Assembly: GCA_964007475.1 (NCBI GenBank)
Contig: OZ023274.1
Location: forward strand, 76,023,303-76,087,302
Direction of reading: 5' to 3'
Origin: Hybos culiciformis
Lineage: Eukaryota > Arthropoda > Insecta > Diptera > Hybotidae
DNA length: 64,000 bases
Both the position numbers and the translations under genes were made by a program. Position 1 is the stretch's first letter, and the number at the start of each line of letters is the position of its first letter. The notes under the pieces were generated by a model. That model saw only the letters and a list, made by a program, of their open reading frames with translations. It searched no databases and had not been told where the DNA came from. Below, one piece after another: positions 42,618 through 57,548 of this stretch.

Positions 42618-44860
42618 TATAAATTACATTTTATTTGAATATTAATTATAAAGAAAATTACCGAAAACTAAGGTGTACCCAAATAAAAAAAAAATTTAAT
42701 AATCTTGTGTGTATATTTTAAAAGTGAAATTAATTACATAATCATTGAATAAATATTACTTGAAAATTTTTAGAACATGTTTGGCTGTGGACAATTTTTT
42801 TAAATGTAAGGATACTCTTAGCTTGCAAGTGATGTTTTTTTGTCTAGAAACTAGACTCATCATACTCTTAAAAATTTGTTTGTCATTTTGATTTAGATTC
42901 ACATTATTTCAAAAGATGTTGATGGGATGACATAAGGCTAGATAAATCAGGTATACCACCATACTTCAAATGAAAATTTCAAGAATATTTTTCAACATAT
43001 TATGCTTGCTTAAAGAAATTCACAATTTTTAAGTTCAATTGTATATTTAATTTTCGCTTAAAATCGTTCATAGTTTAAGTTTGACAATTAAAGCTAATTC
43101 ACAATATCACAATTATATTACAATATAATATTATCTATGTTTCTGACAATATAAATTAATATTATACTTTTTCATAAAACTATAAGTGCTTTATTTCATA
43201 ATTATCTAATCGTGTGCAACAAAATAATAACAAAATTGATCCTTTTCCTATAAATTGATTTCTATTTTAATTTTCATTTTTTTATTTTTTTACCATTGAT
43301 CATAGAGAAGCCGTAATTTATCACTTAATATGAAATAAATGAAATTATTAAAACTGAAGAGTTTGTCCAGTGTTTATTGAAAAAATAAAATATAATTTAA
43401 ATCCTTTCAAGTAATATTTATTAATTAGATATAATTCCATATTATGGACTACGCATATACAATTAGTATTCATTGAACAAAATACCAAGAAAATTAGTGT
43501 TACGTTTTACATACGTTTTGGTTTTAATATATATATAAGATCGTACTCAAGTCTATACTTTAAACGATTTTGAAATATTGATACCATTTTACACATCATT
43601 GGGACATTAGGTTTTCACTGTTGGTCAAGTTTTTTTTGAGACGTCATTTTTACGTATTTTACGTATTTTTTAGAAACCGTCATTCTTTCTATAAATACAA
43701 GAGCATTAAAAAAGGGTTTCGTATTATTTACCAATTTATAAAATGTGAAAAAAACACTAATAGTCAAAACTATCCAAACTACAGTTTATGTTATTAAAAT
43801 TTTCCAACTTTTTCAATAAGTGATTACAAATTTTCTTACCAAAATAAAAAGTGAACTCTGAAACAAAAGCATGTTTGAATCACTATAGGCAAAAGATGCA
43901 ATCATGAAATTCTTAATATTTAATCAAATTTTTTAAAGTGCAAAAGGTAAAATGGACGTAATCACATCAAAAACAAAAATAAATAAAACAAATGATTAAC
44001 ATGACTTTGCACTTGGGAGGTTCAAAGATCATTCATCCTCATTCTCAATAATTTACAATTTTTTTGAACAATAGTTTTTTGATACAAATTCCTACTGTGA
44101 TAATTTTAAATTTAAAAACAATAAATTTATCCTTCTATTTGAAACCTTCTTGAATCTGCAAAGGGCAAATTGAAACTATATTTTAATATATCTAAAAGCA
44201 TTTGGGACTATCATATAAATTGAAAAAATAAGTGTATATTTATGATTGAGAGTAATTATTTTATTGAATATTACTGCAGGTTACAGTTTATTGTTTTCAA
44301 AACTCAGAATTAACTTGAATACAATTTTTAATATAACTATTTCATAAATTAAACCAGTTTTAATATATTTTGACTATGACTAATGGATTAAAAAATATAA
44401 TTAGACCATCATAAAATTCGAAATATCTTTAAATATAATTAAATAATTCTATCTACTAACGCACATAATTACAGTAACGTATAATTGTCGTCATAAAATG
44501 ACTGTTGTAATAAATCAAGACTTATTACAAAAAGAACATTTACTCAACATTTTGAAAATAATATGGTACAGAAAAATATGGTTTATCTATACTTCTGCCA
44601 AGCCAATAAAGAAGTTTTTCCAATATACTATTTTGATAGTAAAAAAAAAATATATTTTATTCAATAAAAAATACTCCTGTCTGTATTTTTGTCTAATATC
44701 ATTCTTAATAAAAAAAAAAAAAATGTAACTTCGTGCATATACTTAATTTTTGTCGATTGCATTGTTGCCAAAAGTTTTAATGAATTTGAAACACAACATT
44801 ACATTAGATTTTAATTGACATCAACAAAAATATTCGGAAAAATTTCGGTTCTCTTATATA

Positions 44861-45000
44861 GACGGCACTATTTCAGTGTGAATACAATTAAAACTAAATT
44901 AGCGCCACTATTTAAATTTCAACTGAATTAGTGCCGCCCCCCTTGGCGGCACTATTTCAGTTTCTCGGGCGGCGCTATGTCAAGCGGCGTTATTACATGG
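44861..45000. repeat. GC-rich inverted/direct repeat cluster with 18-bp hairpin
   Basis: AACTGAATTAGTGCCGCC (44921-44938) and GGCGGCACTATTTCAGTT (44945-44962) form an 18-bp hairpin with one mismatch and a 6-base loop. A third copy, GGCACTATTTCAGT, is at 44864-44877, and GGCGGCGCTATG is at about 44969. It stands out sharply from the AT-rich flanks. Probably a MITE or foldback remnant; the ends are not resolved. Confidence 0.6.
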
Positions 45001-48000
45001 AGCCAAAATAAGTCTCGCTTTCACAATGAATGTGCTAATCTTGTTTTAAACTATGGTATACTTCCTATGTATAGTTTTCTTAAAAAATCTTCTTCAATTT
45101 AAAAAAAATTATGGAGAAAAAAATTTCCGAAGCTTATTTATTGGAAAAATAAATTTGATAGTTACCCAAATTGATGTTGATATTTAAAGTTTTTTATAAG
45201 ATATATTTTTTTTAATATCTTTAAGATCTTTGTATCTATTTGACCTAAATCTCTATCAATTATAAATATTATAATCAAATTTACATAAAAAAAAAATTAT
45301 AATTTTAAAACATAATAATAAAAAACAATAACGGTAAGCATAACATAATATCTAATTATCCAATTATCACATTTGCTTTTAGATATTAAAATCTCTTAAT
45401 TTATAATTTTTATTTTTTTTTTATTTTTATTTCCAACAAAATCCAATTAAAAAACAAACTTGTTATTATTTTTATTGTTGATTTTTCATAAAATATAATT
45501 TTTTTTTATCTATTTATTTATCTTAATTGCATAAAATCATTAAAAACTATATTATAAAGATATGATTTTTTTTTCAGTGTTTTTAATCGCCATAGCTTAA
45601 TTGCTTAGAAAAACTACTTTTTATTTATTTTTGTTTTTTTTTATTATTTTTTAAAAGACAGCTTGCATGCATTTTTCTTATCTTAATCAATGCAAATAGC
45701 TCATTGTCTCACTCTGAATAATAAATTTATAAATATTTATTTTTATTTTTTTTCATATTTATTTCTCGTATATATTTATATTTATACATCTACGGTCTAT
45801 ACCGCCACTTTCTATCATATTTTTTTTTCTTTGTAAATATCGTAATCGACTTAATGTTTGTTGTTTTTTTTTTTTTTTAACTTATTTCATATTATTGAAA
45901 GCTACTGCTCACTTGTTATATTTATTTAAAGAAAAGAAAATTATTAAATTTTTTAATTTATTAAAAAATTTTAAAAACAAATTATTTAAAATCTGGTCTT
46001 TGGCTAAAAAATAAAATAAAATTAAATAATAATTGATATAGTTTTATTAGTCGGCTTATTGTAAAGAAAAATTATTACATCAGGAACATGTCAAAAAACT
46101 TTTAACTGAAATAATATATACATATGTTATATAAAATATTAATCGATAGATAGATACACAGATACTTTTATGAATTGGTTCAATTTAATTAATTTATGGA
46201 GTTTAATCTTTATTCCCGATTTTGTTACAATCAATGTCTTGAAATCTCGAAATTAGTTTATATCAGACTTAATAAAACTAAGTCTGTATGTTTACAACAA
46301 ATTATAAAAATTGTTATCTTTCAAGCATTAAAGAATTCCTGCAGATATTCATTAATGGTTACAATTTGTTGACTCAATAATTCAAAAATTATAAGCACTT
46401 CATCTGTACAACACTACGTAAAATATCTCAAAAAATTGTAAATGCAAAAAATTCAGTTTTTTAAATTTTATTCTCTGCTACACTTCAACACGTTCAATCA
46501 AAAAATTAATAAAAATAAAAATACAATTTTTAAATTGACCTATATTTTTTTTTCTTTTTGGCAGGAAATTTGAATTTGGATGTCATTGAATTTGGAATTA
46601 AATTATAAACCTGAAAAATTTTTAATGTTAATGAATTATTTTCTAACATACATATATACAATTATTGTAAACACATTTTTTTTTTTTTAAATGCGCTTCC
46701 ATGAAAACTTGCTTCAATTCGTATTGATTAAATAAAAAACTTGTTAAATATCATATAAAAATTTTTTAAGAAGGAAATTTACAGTAACGTCATAATTATT
46801 TAAAATTACAATTCTTAATTTAAATAAAATGTATATTTTATGTAGGTTCTAAATGGCTCTATTAATCTGAATAATTATAACTTTTAAGAAAATGTTACAA
46901 TAAAAATATTATTTTTTTCTGTTCAAAGGTGGTAAAATGAAATATTCATAGAATAGTTTTTATATTTCGTTGAAATTGCGATTTTTTTTTTTTTTTTTGC
47001 AGAGCAAAAATTAGCGGAAACATATAAATTTATCTCAATTTGTTTTTTTTTATCTTGTAATTGTAATAACATTATACTTTTCTAATTAATCATTTTTTCT
47101 TTCTAGATACGTTTTAACACTTTTTAGCCTCATCACTTGTTACATCAACGTCACGTAATTTCAACATAAAAAGATTACCACAATAATGCAACAAAAAAAG
47201 AATCTTGTTTTCAATTTTTCTAAACTTAAAATAAACACAATCCTTTTTTTTTTTTTCTCAAAAAAATATTATTATTTACCCAAAATCTTTAACGCCACTA
47301 TTTACTTATTGTTAATGTTTACTTTTAAATGCATTTAAGAAGGTAAATAATAATAAAAAATTCTTGTAATCAAAATATCAAATATTCAATTCTTCAAAAA
47401 CTTGACTGGTATTGTTAGATGTTAATAAGTGGCGCTTAAAATTTAAATAATAATAATTTTATGTACCTTTTAAGGTATTTTAGAATTATTCTCTTGAAAT
47501 TCAAATATTTGATTAAAATATCAAAATCTTCAATAAAAATAATAAAAATTTTTAAAATGGATTTGATGAGCAACTTGTTATTTCATTCAGTTAAAAAACA
47601 TCAGTCAGAAAATTCAGAAACAAAAATTGTAATTTCAACATTTGGTATTAATTTAACAAGTTTGTTAAAAACAAATCAGTCAATTAAGTCAAATTATTAA
47701 AATTGATTTGAATCTATTTATAATGAGTAAATTATTGGCTAAAGATTTCCAGCAATCATCTATAAAGGTCGATGTTTATTAAATACTTAGATAGCTTACG
47801 AACTTTGCAATAATTGGTGTCGTAGAACTTTACAGACACATTCCTTAACTTAACTTCTCCATTTTTAGTTTAAAACAAATTTTTTTTTAAACTGTTCTGT
47901 CGTGTCCTAATGCTAGCCGTCTTATAATCATTTATCTAAATAGGAATAATTATTTATTTTTTTTTTTTTTTATTACAAATATTAGCCATCAGCATAATCA

Positions 48001-50113
48001 TTTGGACATACAGAAAGCATTTTCATTGCAATTGAAACTAGAGTAAAAATATGTACATGTACTGTACATACATATCATTATATTTTTTTTTTCAAATGAA
48101 ATAAAAAACCTACATATTCTGTATATATAATACCAAATAAAAATATCTTTTATCTTATGTAACATGATACATGATCCACTGAAGAAAAAAAAAAAAATTG
48201 TAAATTGGATTCATTTAAGAAATCATTTTAATTGATCAACTTGGGTGGTCTCTCTTAATAAAAATTTTGCCAACTTTTAAATGTTATTTTATTTCATGAA
48301 GTTTAAGTCATACACATTGACTAATTCATTTATCTCTTATTCAAAACATTTCATTTAAAGAGAAAAAAAATATATACTTTTTCTTGCGTAAAAGTGTCCG
48401 TAACAAAGAATCTTACGTTGGAAAATTTCAACTTATATTGGGTTATAGAAGATGTATATCAAATCAAGGTATATTTTGTTTTCTAGATCTAAAGAAAACA
48501 TTCAAAGATATTTGTATAAAGTCATCATCTGATTGAAAACTTATAATAAACTTTGCATGTTTATAGTGTAGTATGTAACTAAATTCTAATTTTGTATGTT
48601 GGTACATTTAAATATGTCTACTTCAATTTATAAACAAAAATGCTGTAAGTAGCTTTATAGTTGTTAAATGTTAAATAATGCCTAAACACCCTATCCAAAA
48701 AACATTTTTAATTACTATTTTTACGCATATCCATTCTATGAACAGCAGTTTTCTATTATTATACATATAAACTGATAAGACACGCAAAAAGATTTATTAA
48801 CAAAGTAATAATTTTATAATAATTTATTGCTCCTTAATTTTAATTAATCATTTTTTCGGTAAAATTTTTATTATTTTATTATTCAAAATCGAATCACGAA
48901 ATTCGTATAAAATTTTATAATGTGATTTCACAAAAAAAATTCCTGTAAAAAAATTACATTTATGATATAATTTATATAATATGATTTTATATGAAAAACG
49001 ATAATGGTATTATTTTATTAAACATTTCTGTAAGCGAGTTGGTAGGGCCTATTCGGGTGAAATTGATATAAATTATTAAAGGTTTTATAATATTAAATAT
49101 AATACTATTAAAGATCTTTTAATAACATTTTTTATACGCAAATTACACTTAATTTTTTTCTATTTTGTCGGATAATTCGATCTTCTGATTTTATAGCTCC
49201 CACTTTTAACTACTTTTTATAAGAAGAGCACTTTTTCTTCTTTCATCAATATTTAACTTAATTTGATTTCTTTATCCAAAAATCTAGACCAAAAATTAAG
49301 TCATGTTTTCTCTCATATCTACATAACTTCAAAATCAAAGCTATCTTTATGATTATTAGATATTCTTTTGATTTCCGATTTTGTACTATAAATAGAGTGA
49401 CCATATATAAAAAAAATATAAAAGAATTTTTTAATTATTTATTGAGTTTGAAAAAGTACTTTACAACAAAACAGAATCTATTAACTATATTTTTTTTTTA
49501 ATTTCTATGAAAATATAAAAATAAAAAACATTATATACCTATTAAGCATATAGAAAGATTTGTTATTATATAAAATTACTTTTTATAAATTTACAAACCT
49601 TTTAAAAATAAATTATTTTACTTAATTTCTAGTATGTACACTTCGGATGAAAAATCAATATACTTTTTCGAATCATGAAAAGTAATGGTCAGAAATATAT
49701 GATTTTTACTGACAAATTAAAAAAAATAAAGGCTAATTTTTAGATTTAAATTTTTACAAATTTTGGAAAAGTTTCAAATATAAAAGACTTGCACATCAAA
49801 ATAAAAAATTGTTGCTTATAGTTTACAGAATAAAGGACTTTTGAATTTGATCAAATTGCCTAATTTTTATATATAATTATATGCATTTTTAAGAGATTTA
49901 TATTGAAGAAGATCAAATTAAAATGTTGTCTGGACATTGGTCATATCAATCAATTTATTACAAACAAAAATTAAACAATACATGATTTAGTGTATTAGAA
50001 GAACTTTATAGATCTCTCTGGCCCATCAACATAGCCCAAACAAAACAAAACCTATTAAAGTATCAGTTTTTATCATTTAAATATTATACTGTTGAAAAGG
50101 GCTAATTATATTA

Positions 50114-50180
50114 CATATTCATTCATATGTATATCATATTCATTCATACATATTCATTCATATGTATATACATATGTATT
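50114..50180 (+). repeat. Short minisatellite, CATATTCATTCATA unit
   Basis: CATATTCATTCATA starts at about 50114, 50134 and 50149, followed by ATGTATATACATATGTA. The small ORF across it is repeat-driven. Confidence 0.7.
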
Positions 50181-53100
50181 TACAGTCACCTCATTATGCC
50201 TATACTTTCTTAAATGCCTCATATTTAATTGTGACTTGCATAAATTATTATTTAAAATATACATATTTACATATATTAGGTAAACAAGTGAAACCATTAA
50301 AAAAAATTATTTTGTTATGATTTTCTCTTTAATACTGTTTTCTTGCCCAGGTAAAAAAAAGAATTTGAATAAATAATGTGGGAATTTAATAATAAAAAAT
50401 TTCGAGGATTATTTCCTTGTAATTTTTAATAAATCTTATTAAAAAAAATTTTTTTTTTTTAATTTACATTATATTATAGGTACATTATGAATTATATTTC
50501 TATAAAATTAATGTGTGGCAAAAAATGAATAAAAAATAAAAAAAAAATTAATAATAATTTTGTAAAACTGATCACATAGAAAATTTGGCGCCACATAAAC
50601 AATATATCCTTTTTGTTTTTGCAGATGAATGAATTAAAAAGAGATTAATTTTGACATTTAATTTTTAATGAATTTATATGAATTAAAATAAATTTGAATT
50701 TTTTTTGTTTTACTAATTTTGTAAAAAAGTTTTATTAATTTTTTAATAATTTTTCATATTGACCATAGAGTAGTAGAACAGGCTTATGCTTATGCCATCA
50801 ATAGGAAAAAATTATTTAATTTGTACAGCACTTTTTTTTTTTTTATCCTATGTCAAAAGAATGCTATTAAATTTACCGAGTTAACAATCTGATAAAAAGT
50901 AAAGTATTCATTATTTCAATTTATTATTATCAATCATCAAAAAATTTATATCGAATCTTTATGTGAATTGGTAGTTGGAAAACGGCGCAAAAAATTTCAA
51001 GTTTCTGCTACTTAGTCACCATAATTTAGTGATGAAATTCTTTAATTAAAATATGTTCAGTAGAAGTGTTAGAAGTGTAATATCCTATTTGATATTTTCA
51101 TTTCTGATGTATCGCTATGCATTTGAACGCTTCATGTTCTATAATTATTTATAATTAAAAAAAATATACTTTGATTTTAAATACATCATTATTCTAATTT
51201 TTTTTAGCTAATTTGTTAACTAACAAATAATTTGATTTTAATTTTAATTAGTTGAAATATGTAGGTACATGAGTATGTTAATACAATTTAGTACATCCTG
51301 TATCATAAAAATTACCATTCTTGCCTAGAAAGAAGAATCAAAAACCTAAACAAAAAAAAATACTCAAACACATAATATAAAAATTTTATTCACATCTTCT
51401 AATTATTAATTTTAATATTTTAATAAATGTTAATTAATAACCAAGTTCTTATTGTAAATTCTGATTTTCGATGTTTGTAAAAAGGATCCATAATTAAAAT
51501 ACGTCTTACTGTTTTCTAAAATGTTCATTTGGAATTATGCTACTGTAATGTACATAATATAAATTTATCTAGTTAAGCATAATATTTTGGCCTGTTATCT
51601 ATTTATTATATATAACAAAAGCTTTTGTTTTTTAAAATAATACTTCTGAAACGTTCTGACTGATGAATACACTAAGACAAAATTTTATTAAGGAACTAAA
51701 GATTTATATATTTTAGTAACAAAAATTTTTAAATTAGAAGATGTATTTTTAAAGTCAAATCAATTAATTTATTGAGCACTAATAGAGTTTAACGTATAAT
51801 ATTATTTTATTGGTTGTACAATGTGAATTCTGAATAGTTCAAAATTAAGTTGGGACTACAGTTTTGGTAATTCTCATAACATCATTAGAATTTTTATGTT
51901 AAATTTATGTATATGGTTAATCATTCTACTATATATACTTTAACTTGAAGCAATAATTTATATTTTTTAAATTACCTTTAATTAAAGTTATATGGGAAAA
52001 TATTTTGAATTCATAACCAACTAATAGTGCACTAGACATAATTTAGTGTTAAATTAAAATTTTCTAATAATGACGATCTCGATAAAATTACCTTAATTAT
52101 CTTTGTAAAAATTTTCTCACACAATTTTCTTTCAATAATTTCATACATTTATATTCTTATCCAGATCATATCCACAATTTCCCCAAAGATTTTATTCATT
52201 TAAGGTTTTACTTTTATCAGACCAAAAAAAAACAACATTTTCTCTTTTTTAACATTTTTGGCACCCTAAGAGAATTCCTAATTAAACATTCACTCTCTTT
52301 ATAAAAACTTCTAAAACAAAATGTGAAATAAATGAGATTTAAAATAATTTCAAAGTACTTGCAAAAAAAAGGGAATTAAATTATTTTCAGATAAAACCAT
52401 TTATGTAAGTACGAAAAAAAAGTTTTAAAACATTTCTCAACTTGGGTGGTCTACGGCATCACTTTATTACAGAAAAAAAACATCTCTTGCGGTGTACTCA
52501 CTTTACAAGAATCATTCACCGTCCGCCTAACTACACGGTTAATTTTAATGTCTATATATTAAGCACACGATAATTCACTTTATTATTTATTTTTAAACCA
52601 TCATGCAATAAATGAATTAGAATTTTCTTCCAATAAAAACCATATATGTATTTTAATTTATGAAAAGACTTTGAAAACTTAAAAAAAAAACATAATTCGT
52701 GATCGTGATGAATCATAAATATTTTAATACAGTCTCTTTAGTGGCTCGAGATATTTGGTAGCTTTAAGATAAAGAATATGTAAAATTTTATGATATTGAG
52801 AATGTTGACTATTGTTCGTCTTATATAATGTACTTAGAATCTGTCAAGCAAAATAGTTTCTTTTTATTTCAACGAATACTCAGGTAATTCCATAAAATCT
52901 ACTATAATAGAGAACCCGATTTCTTACTTTAATTTTGGCTGAAGAAGTTTTTATAATGAAAAAACTCTGTAGATATTCACTATTCATATTCACTATTCAG
53001 TCCCTTTTCAAACCATTTATTTTCTTACCGTAAAAGAAAAACTCAGGTTTAAAATCAAAAATAAGAAAACCCAATTCTTATTTCAAGAAATGAGTTTTTT

Positions 53101-56100
53101 TGGAGTTACAATTAAATACTAGTAAGAATTTTCAAAAGTATATACATAGCATTTAATTTATAAAATTTACGTTGTTAGTATTTTTCATTAAAGTTTCTTG
53201 TAATCATAAAAGTTTCTCCATTATTCTTTTGCTTTTTAAATAAAAACTTATCATATTTCATGAGCAAATCTTACATTTTAGTATTTTGTGCTATGTATAG
53301 TCTATTATGTATATTTGTGAGGCTTTTCGTAAATGGCAATAAAACGAAATTTTAGTTATTAGAAATAAATTATACTGGAATGCAAAAACTGCTGCCGAAT
53401 TCTGAATATATAACTTATTTGTATATCTGTTTATAGTACCTAATTTTTTTTAAATAAAAATATAGCAATTTTTTAACTATAATTCTGCCGGCCAAAATGT
53501 CAAACAATAAGAAATTTTTGGGTTTGTATCAAACTAAAAATTAAAATAGAAAAAAGTAGAGCATAATAATTTGGATTTCAAAATTTATCTAAATTCAATT
53601 CCAACTTCAATTTGTTAAAAGATAATGAGGAGAGAATTGAATATAATATAGTATAAGGATTATTCCTTGAAATCTTTTTAGTTTTAGTAAAATTTGTACA
53701 TAAACATAAAGATTACTTGCCTGTTGTAATTGCATTATTATGCCAAATTCTTTTTCAAATGATTCAGAGTTATGATTTATTTTATTCAATTCAGTCACAT
53801 AGAAAGTTAAAATTCTCATTATACAACTTATCTGGTTATAGAATTTTGATTTAATTTTAATAATATTATTACTATATCTCATATTATACACACCCAGTTT
53901 TACTTTTGATTTTGATACAAGATTTGACATTTCCTTGTAATGTATAATATCCTTGCTTTAATTTAATATTTTTAGAAAAGTTTTAGAAAAACTTTCTTAT
54001 TATATTCATACTTTACTTAAAACATAAGAAGTACACTGCTTGAAAAATTCTTAAAAGTTTTAAGTAACATTTGAAGAGACAATTGAAGCTTTGTTTCGTT
54101 GCGGAAAAACAATACGATATATGTTGAATGGAAACAGAATAAAAACCATTCAAACTTTAATTTGCTGATAGGAATTATTAAAAAAAAATTATATTAATAA
54201 AAGATTGTTCTTGCATTTAATATAAATATATAATAAGAAGAAGCCCAAAGATATATAGGACAATTACAAAAAAAATTTTATATTTTATACTAAATGAGTT
54301 TCTGAAATTTTCGAATATTGGCTGGAATCATATGAATGGATATTATAAAAAGCAAAAGTACCTAGCCTTACTAAAGTCATTTCTAGTTCTATTTAACCTA
54401 CACTTATATACATAACAAATCATTCATTAATTATATCTACTGCAACATAACTTTTTTCGGTATAATTATTTTTTACAGAAATATTCATTCAGTATTAATG
54501 GTTCTCCGAGAACATATGTACTTGTTCATACATTATCATATAAGATATTTAAACAAATAATGCATAAAAACCACAAACTATGAGTAAACAATTAAAAAAC
54601 GCATTTCAAAACATTTCAAAACACGGTTGTCATTTTAATCATAAAATAAATTCAGTGTACGGCAATTATAACTGGGAATGCCTTAACATTTAAAATAAAT
54701 ATGTATTTTTATAAACAAATCAAAAATAAGCAAATCTGCAATGTAAAAACAAACGATTAAGACCACAATCATTGCTACCCATCAGACCCTTCTAGGTGGT
54801 CCAATTAATCCTCAAGATCCTCTTGAAAAAAAAGTCTGTGGATTTTTTTTTTATTTGAATTATTTTTAAGGATTGTGAGATGCTCTGGTTAAAAGTTAAT
54901 ACATATTTTTTTAATGAAAAGTGAGAACCTATATATGCTTAATAATTTGTGTCCATAAAGGATTAAAAAAATTCATGAATTCAATACGAAAAAAAAAAAA
55001 GAAGAAAATTATGTTGTGTATATTTTGAACATTTAAAGCAAATAATTTATATTTTAATATCCAATTCATGGATTAACCGTCATCGCTGACCTTTAAACAA
55101 CTTAATGGCAGTAAACTTATAGATAGGAAGTTATATTTTAAAGAATTTATATTTTAACCAAAAATTAAAGATAGATTTTTGTATAATTTTTAATATTTGA
55201 TGTGTCATCAAGAAATAAAAATTTTAAGTAATTTTTTTTGGACGCAAGCAAGGTATGAAGTTTGAACATTTCAGAAGAGAACTAAGTAAATTTCTGATGA
55301 TATATTTTTTAAAATGTTTGTCTTTACAAAATTACCAAAACATAGTAAAAAGTAATGTAAATTGCTGTTACCAAAATTCAGAGAAACCATTTTTTTAATA
55401 ACTTATTGTTAGTAGTGTAGTATAGTACTCTTAGTATGATAGTGTTTCCTGTTTTATGTCTACTGTCATTCATATAGTGTTTTAATTTTAAAATTCACTT
55501 TAAATAAATCTATTGCACGGTCTTTGAATATTTTTATTATTTACAATTTTTTTAAAATGTTAATTTCAGGTATCCATGCTTTATGATGGATATGTGGATG
55601 AATAAAAAATTGCATTTTAATTTTCAAAAAGAATTGAAAAGTGACATGAATTTAAGTTGTGCCATCATCAGCATTGATGAAAAAATACATTAAAGAGGAT
55701 GACAGACCCTAAAGGCAATATTATTGTGTGTGGATTATTAAATTTGTAAAACAAAAATATAAAAATAAAAATATAAAAATATTATTTTAATTATTTATTA
55801 TTATGCTTTGAATTTTATTTTCGTTTCTCAATCTTTTAGATTTTTGATTTGACGCGACCATAGTGGGAGAATAAAAATTATTTTCTTGTAAAATATATGG
55901 CTTAAAAAATATTCCATTAATAAGGGCAAGAAAAATTACATACATCAAACCTCATGTCGTTTCTTAAGAATTTGTTCAAAATTCGAAAAGACAAGAATAC
56001 TTTATTTCTAAAAAAAATTTTTTTAAATCCAGAACAAGCGTACCAAAAGTAGAAGTAACTATATATAATAATCATGATAACTTAACTAAGGATAAATTAG

Positions 56101-57214
56101 TTAAATTCCCTAGTTTGATCATGTCACCATCCTAAAAGAGCAATGTTCCTTTCCACAACGACGCGACGGTCTACAAAGCATGTAGCTCGATTTTATTACA
56201 GGATTTTTTTTTCAGATTCTTATCAAAAATTCAAATACCAATTAAGCTGCTACCAGGTGGGTAATTAATTTGGCATCATAGAAAATTTTATAAAAATAAT
56301 AAAATAAAAATTGAATGAAATATTCTAAATATTCAGAGTCACGAATATGAGTGTTTCCTGTGAAAAATTCATATAACACACGTAGTACACCTAAATTTTA
56401 TCTAAAAATAAAAAAAATCTTCGAAAGAAAAAAATCAAAGTTGATTAAATAATAAACATGCATAGGAAATCGTAATTCTTCCCGCTTATGAAGTGACATC
56501 ATAATGGACTTGGAATGGGATATCCCTTTTTTTTTTTTGTATTCAATAATTTCATTATCAAAACACAAACTGTTTCAATGTTCGTCATGTTTTCATAAAG
56601 ATCGGTTTACTATCAAAACATTAAAAATAGAAAACAATATGTGTGGTATTGACCTACAACAGAGTTGTCACGAGAGTTAATAACGCAAACACTTAAAAAA
56701 AATATATAAATTTTTTTTTTGTGTCTTAATCAGATTTTCTATTTAAAAAATAAATAAGTGATAAAATTGAAATTTTTAGCTAGGAGGTTTTTTGTCCCAG
56801 CATGATTTTTATGAATAAGATTTAGCCACAAGTGAAAATGAAAAATTCTTTTCTAACATTCTGAAATGTCCCTAATATTTATTTATTTATTTTTTTTAGA
56901 ATTAGGGCATAAAACTTATATCAAGTACAATTCTAGAATTTGTAAATTATTTTTTTACAAGCAAGAAAATATTTCTAACTACAATCTAAAATAAAATTTA
57001 ACACTAAAATACCTTATAGTTCGTGTTGAGTTAATAAACCAGGAAGTACTTAACAAACTATTCGTCTGGCATTATTGGTTGGGTCATTTAAAGATCTCTA
57101 AGTAATAGCTGTCAATTAAAGTAAAGGTTTAATAATTGAACTTCAAATAGTCCAGAGCTTCATAATACGATTACGAAATTTTGAGAACGGTCGCTCAAAA
57201 GTTACACTTCTTAA

Positions 57215-57548
57215 GCGGCGGTCACACGAGGCTGGTTTACCAGACGCTGGTTAGCAGCGACAGCAACCAGCATACGGGAGGGTTCCCACAGTGTTGTGCA
57301 AACAGTAGCAGCTGGTCTGGCAGCAACGATGTTTTGAAACAAAATAATCAACCGAAACCAAATAATCAACAATAACATTGGCAAGCAGCGCTAGTAAAGT
57401 TGAACCGTTCAACTTCACCAGTCGCTACTAAAATCGCTCCGCTGCTGCTGGCACCAGCGGACATAACAGTTCAGACGGTGCTGCTTAACTGGCTGTTAGC
57501 AGCAAGCAGTGACCAGCAGCTGGTAAACCAGCCTCGTGTGACCGCCGC
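57215..57548. mobile_element. TTAA-flanked MITE, 334 bp
   Basis: GCGGCGGTCACACGAGGCTG at the left end recurs as an exact reverse complement at the right end, and the match extends through GTTTACCAG. TTAA flanks both ends (57211-57214, 57549-57552). A TTAA duplication points to a piggyBac-type element, but a 3-bp TAA/TTA duplication as in PIF/Harbinger is also possible because the ends read CTTAAG. The interior is GC-rich with many CAGC/GCTG motifs and a perfect 9-bp-arm palindrome at 57397-57415. The 64-aa ORF crossing the left end is an artefact. Confidence 0.85.

Larger units (their letters stand above)
34501..57210. other. Gene-less AT-rich downstream DNA
   Basis: Apart from the repeats and islands listed separately, I see no exon, RNA gene or transposase. 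ORFs of 60-107 codons (e.g. 53607-53930 minus, 37255-37530 plus) are rich in K, N, I, F and Y, as expected from AT-biased noise. Confidence 0.65.

Noticed and set aside
48237..52452. CAACTTGGGTGGTCT at 48237-48251 and again at 52438-52452
   Set aside because: Similarity stops at the 15-mer. One shared 15-mer in 64 kb can occur by chance, so it is not called a repeat family.
53607..53930. 107-codon minus-strand ORF, the longest outside en apart from one in the intron TE nest
   Set aside because: Composition is typical of AT-rich noise; no domain, no splice context, no codon-use contrast with its surroundings.
57181..57375. 64-codon ORF in a GC-rich patch
   Set aside because: It runs through the terminal inverted repeat of the TTAA-flanked MITE and shows no protein family.
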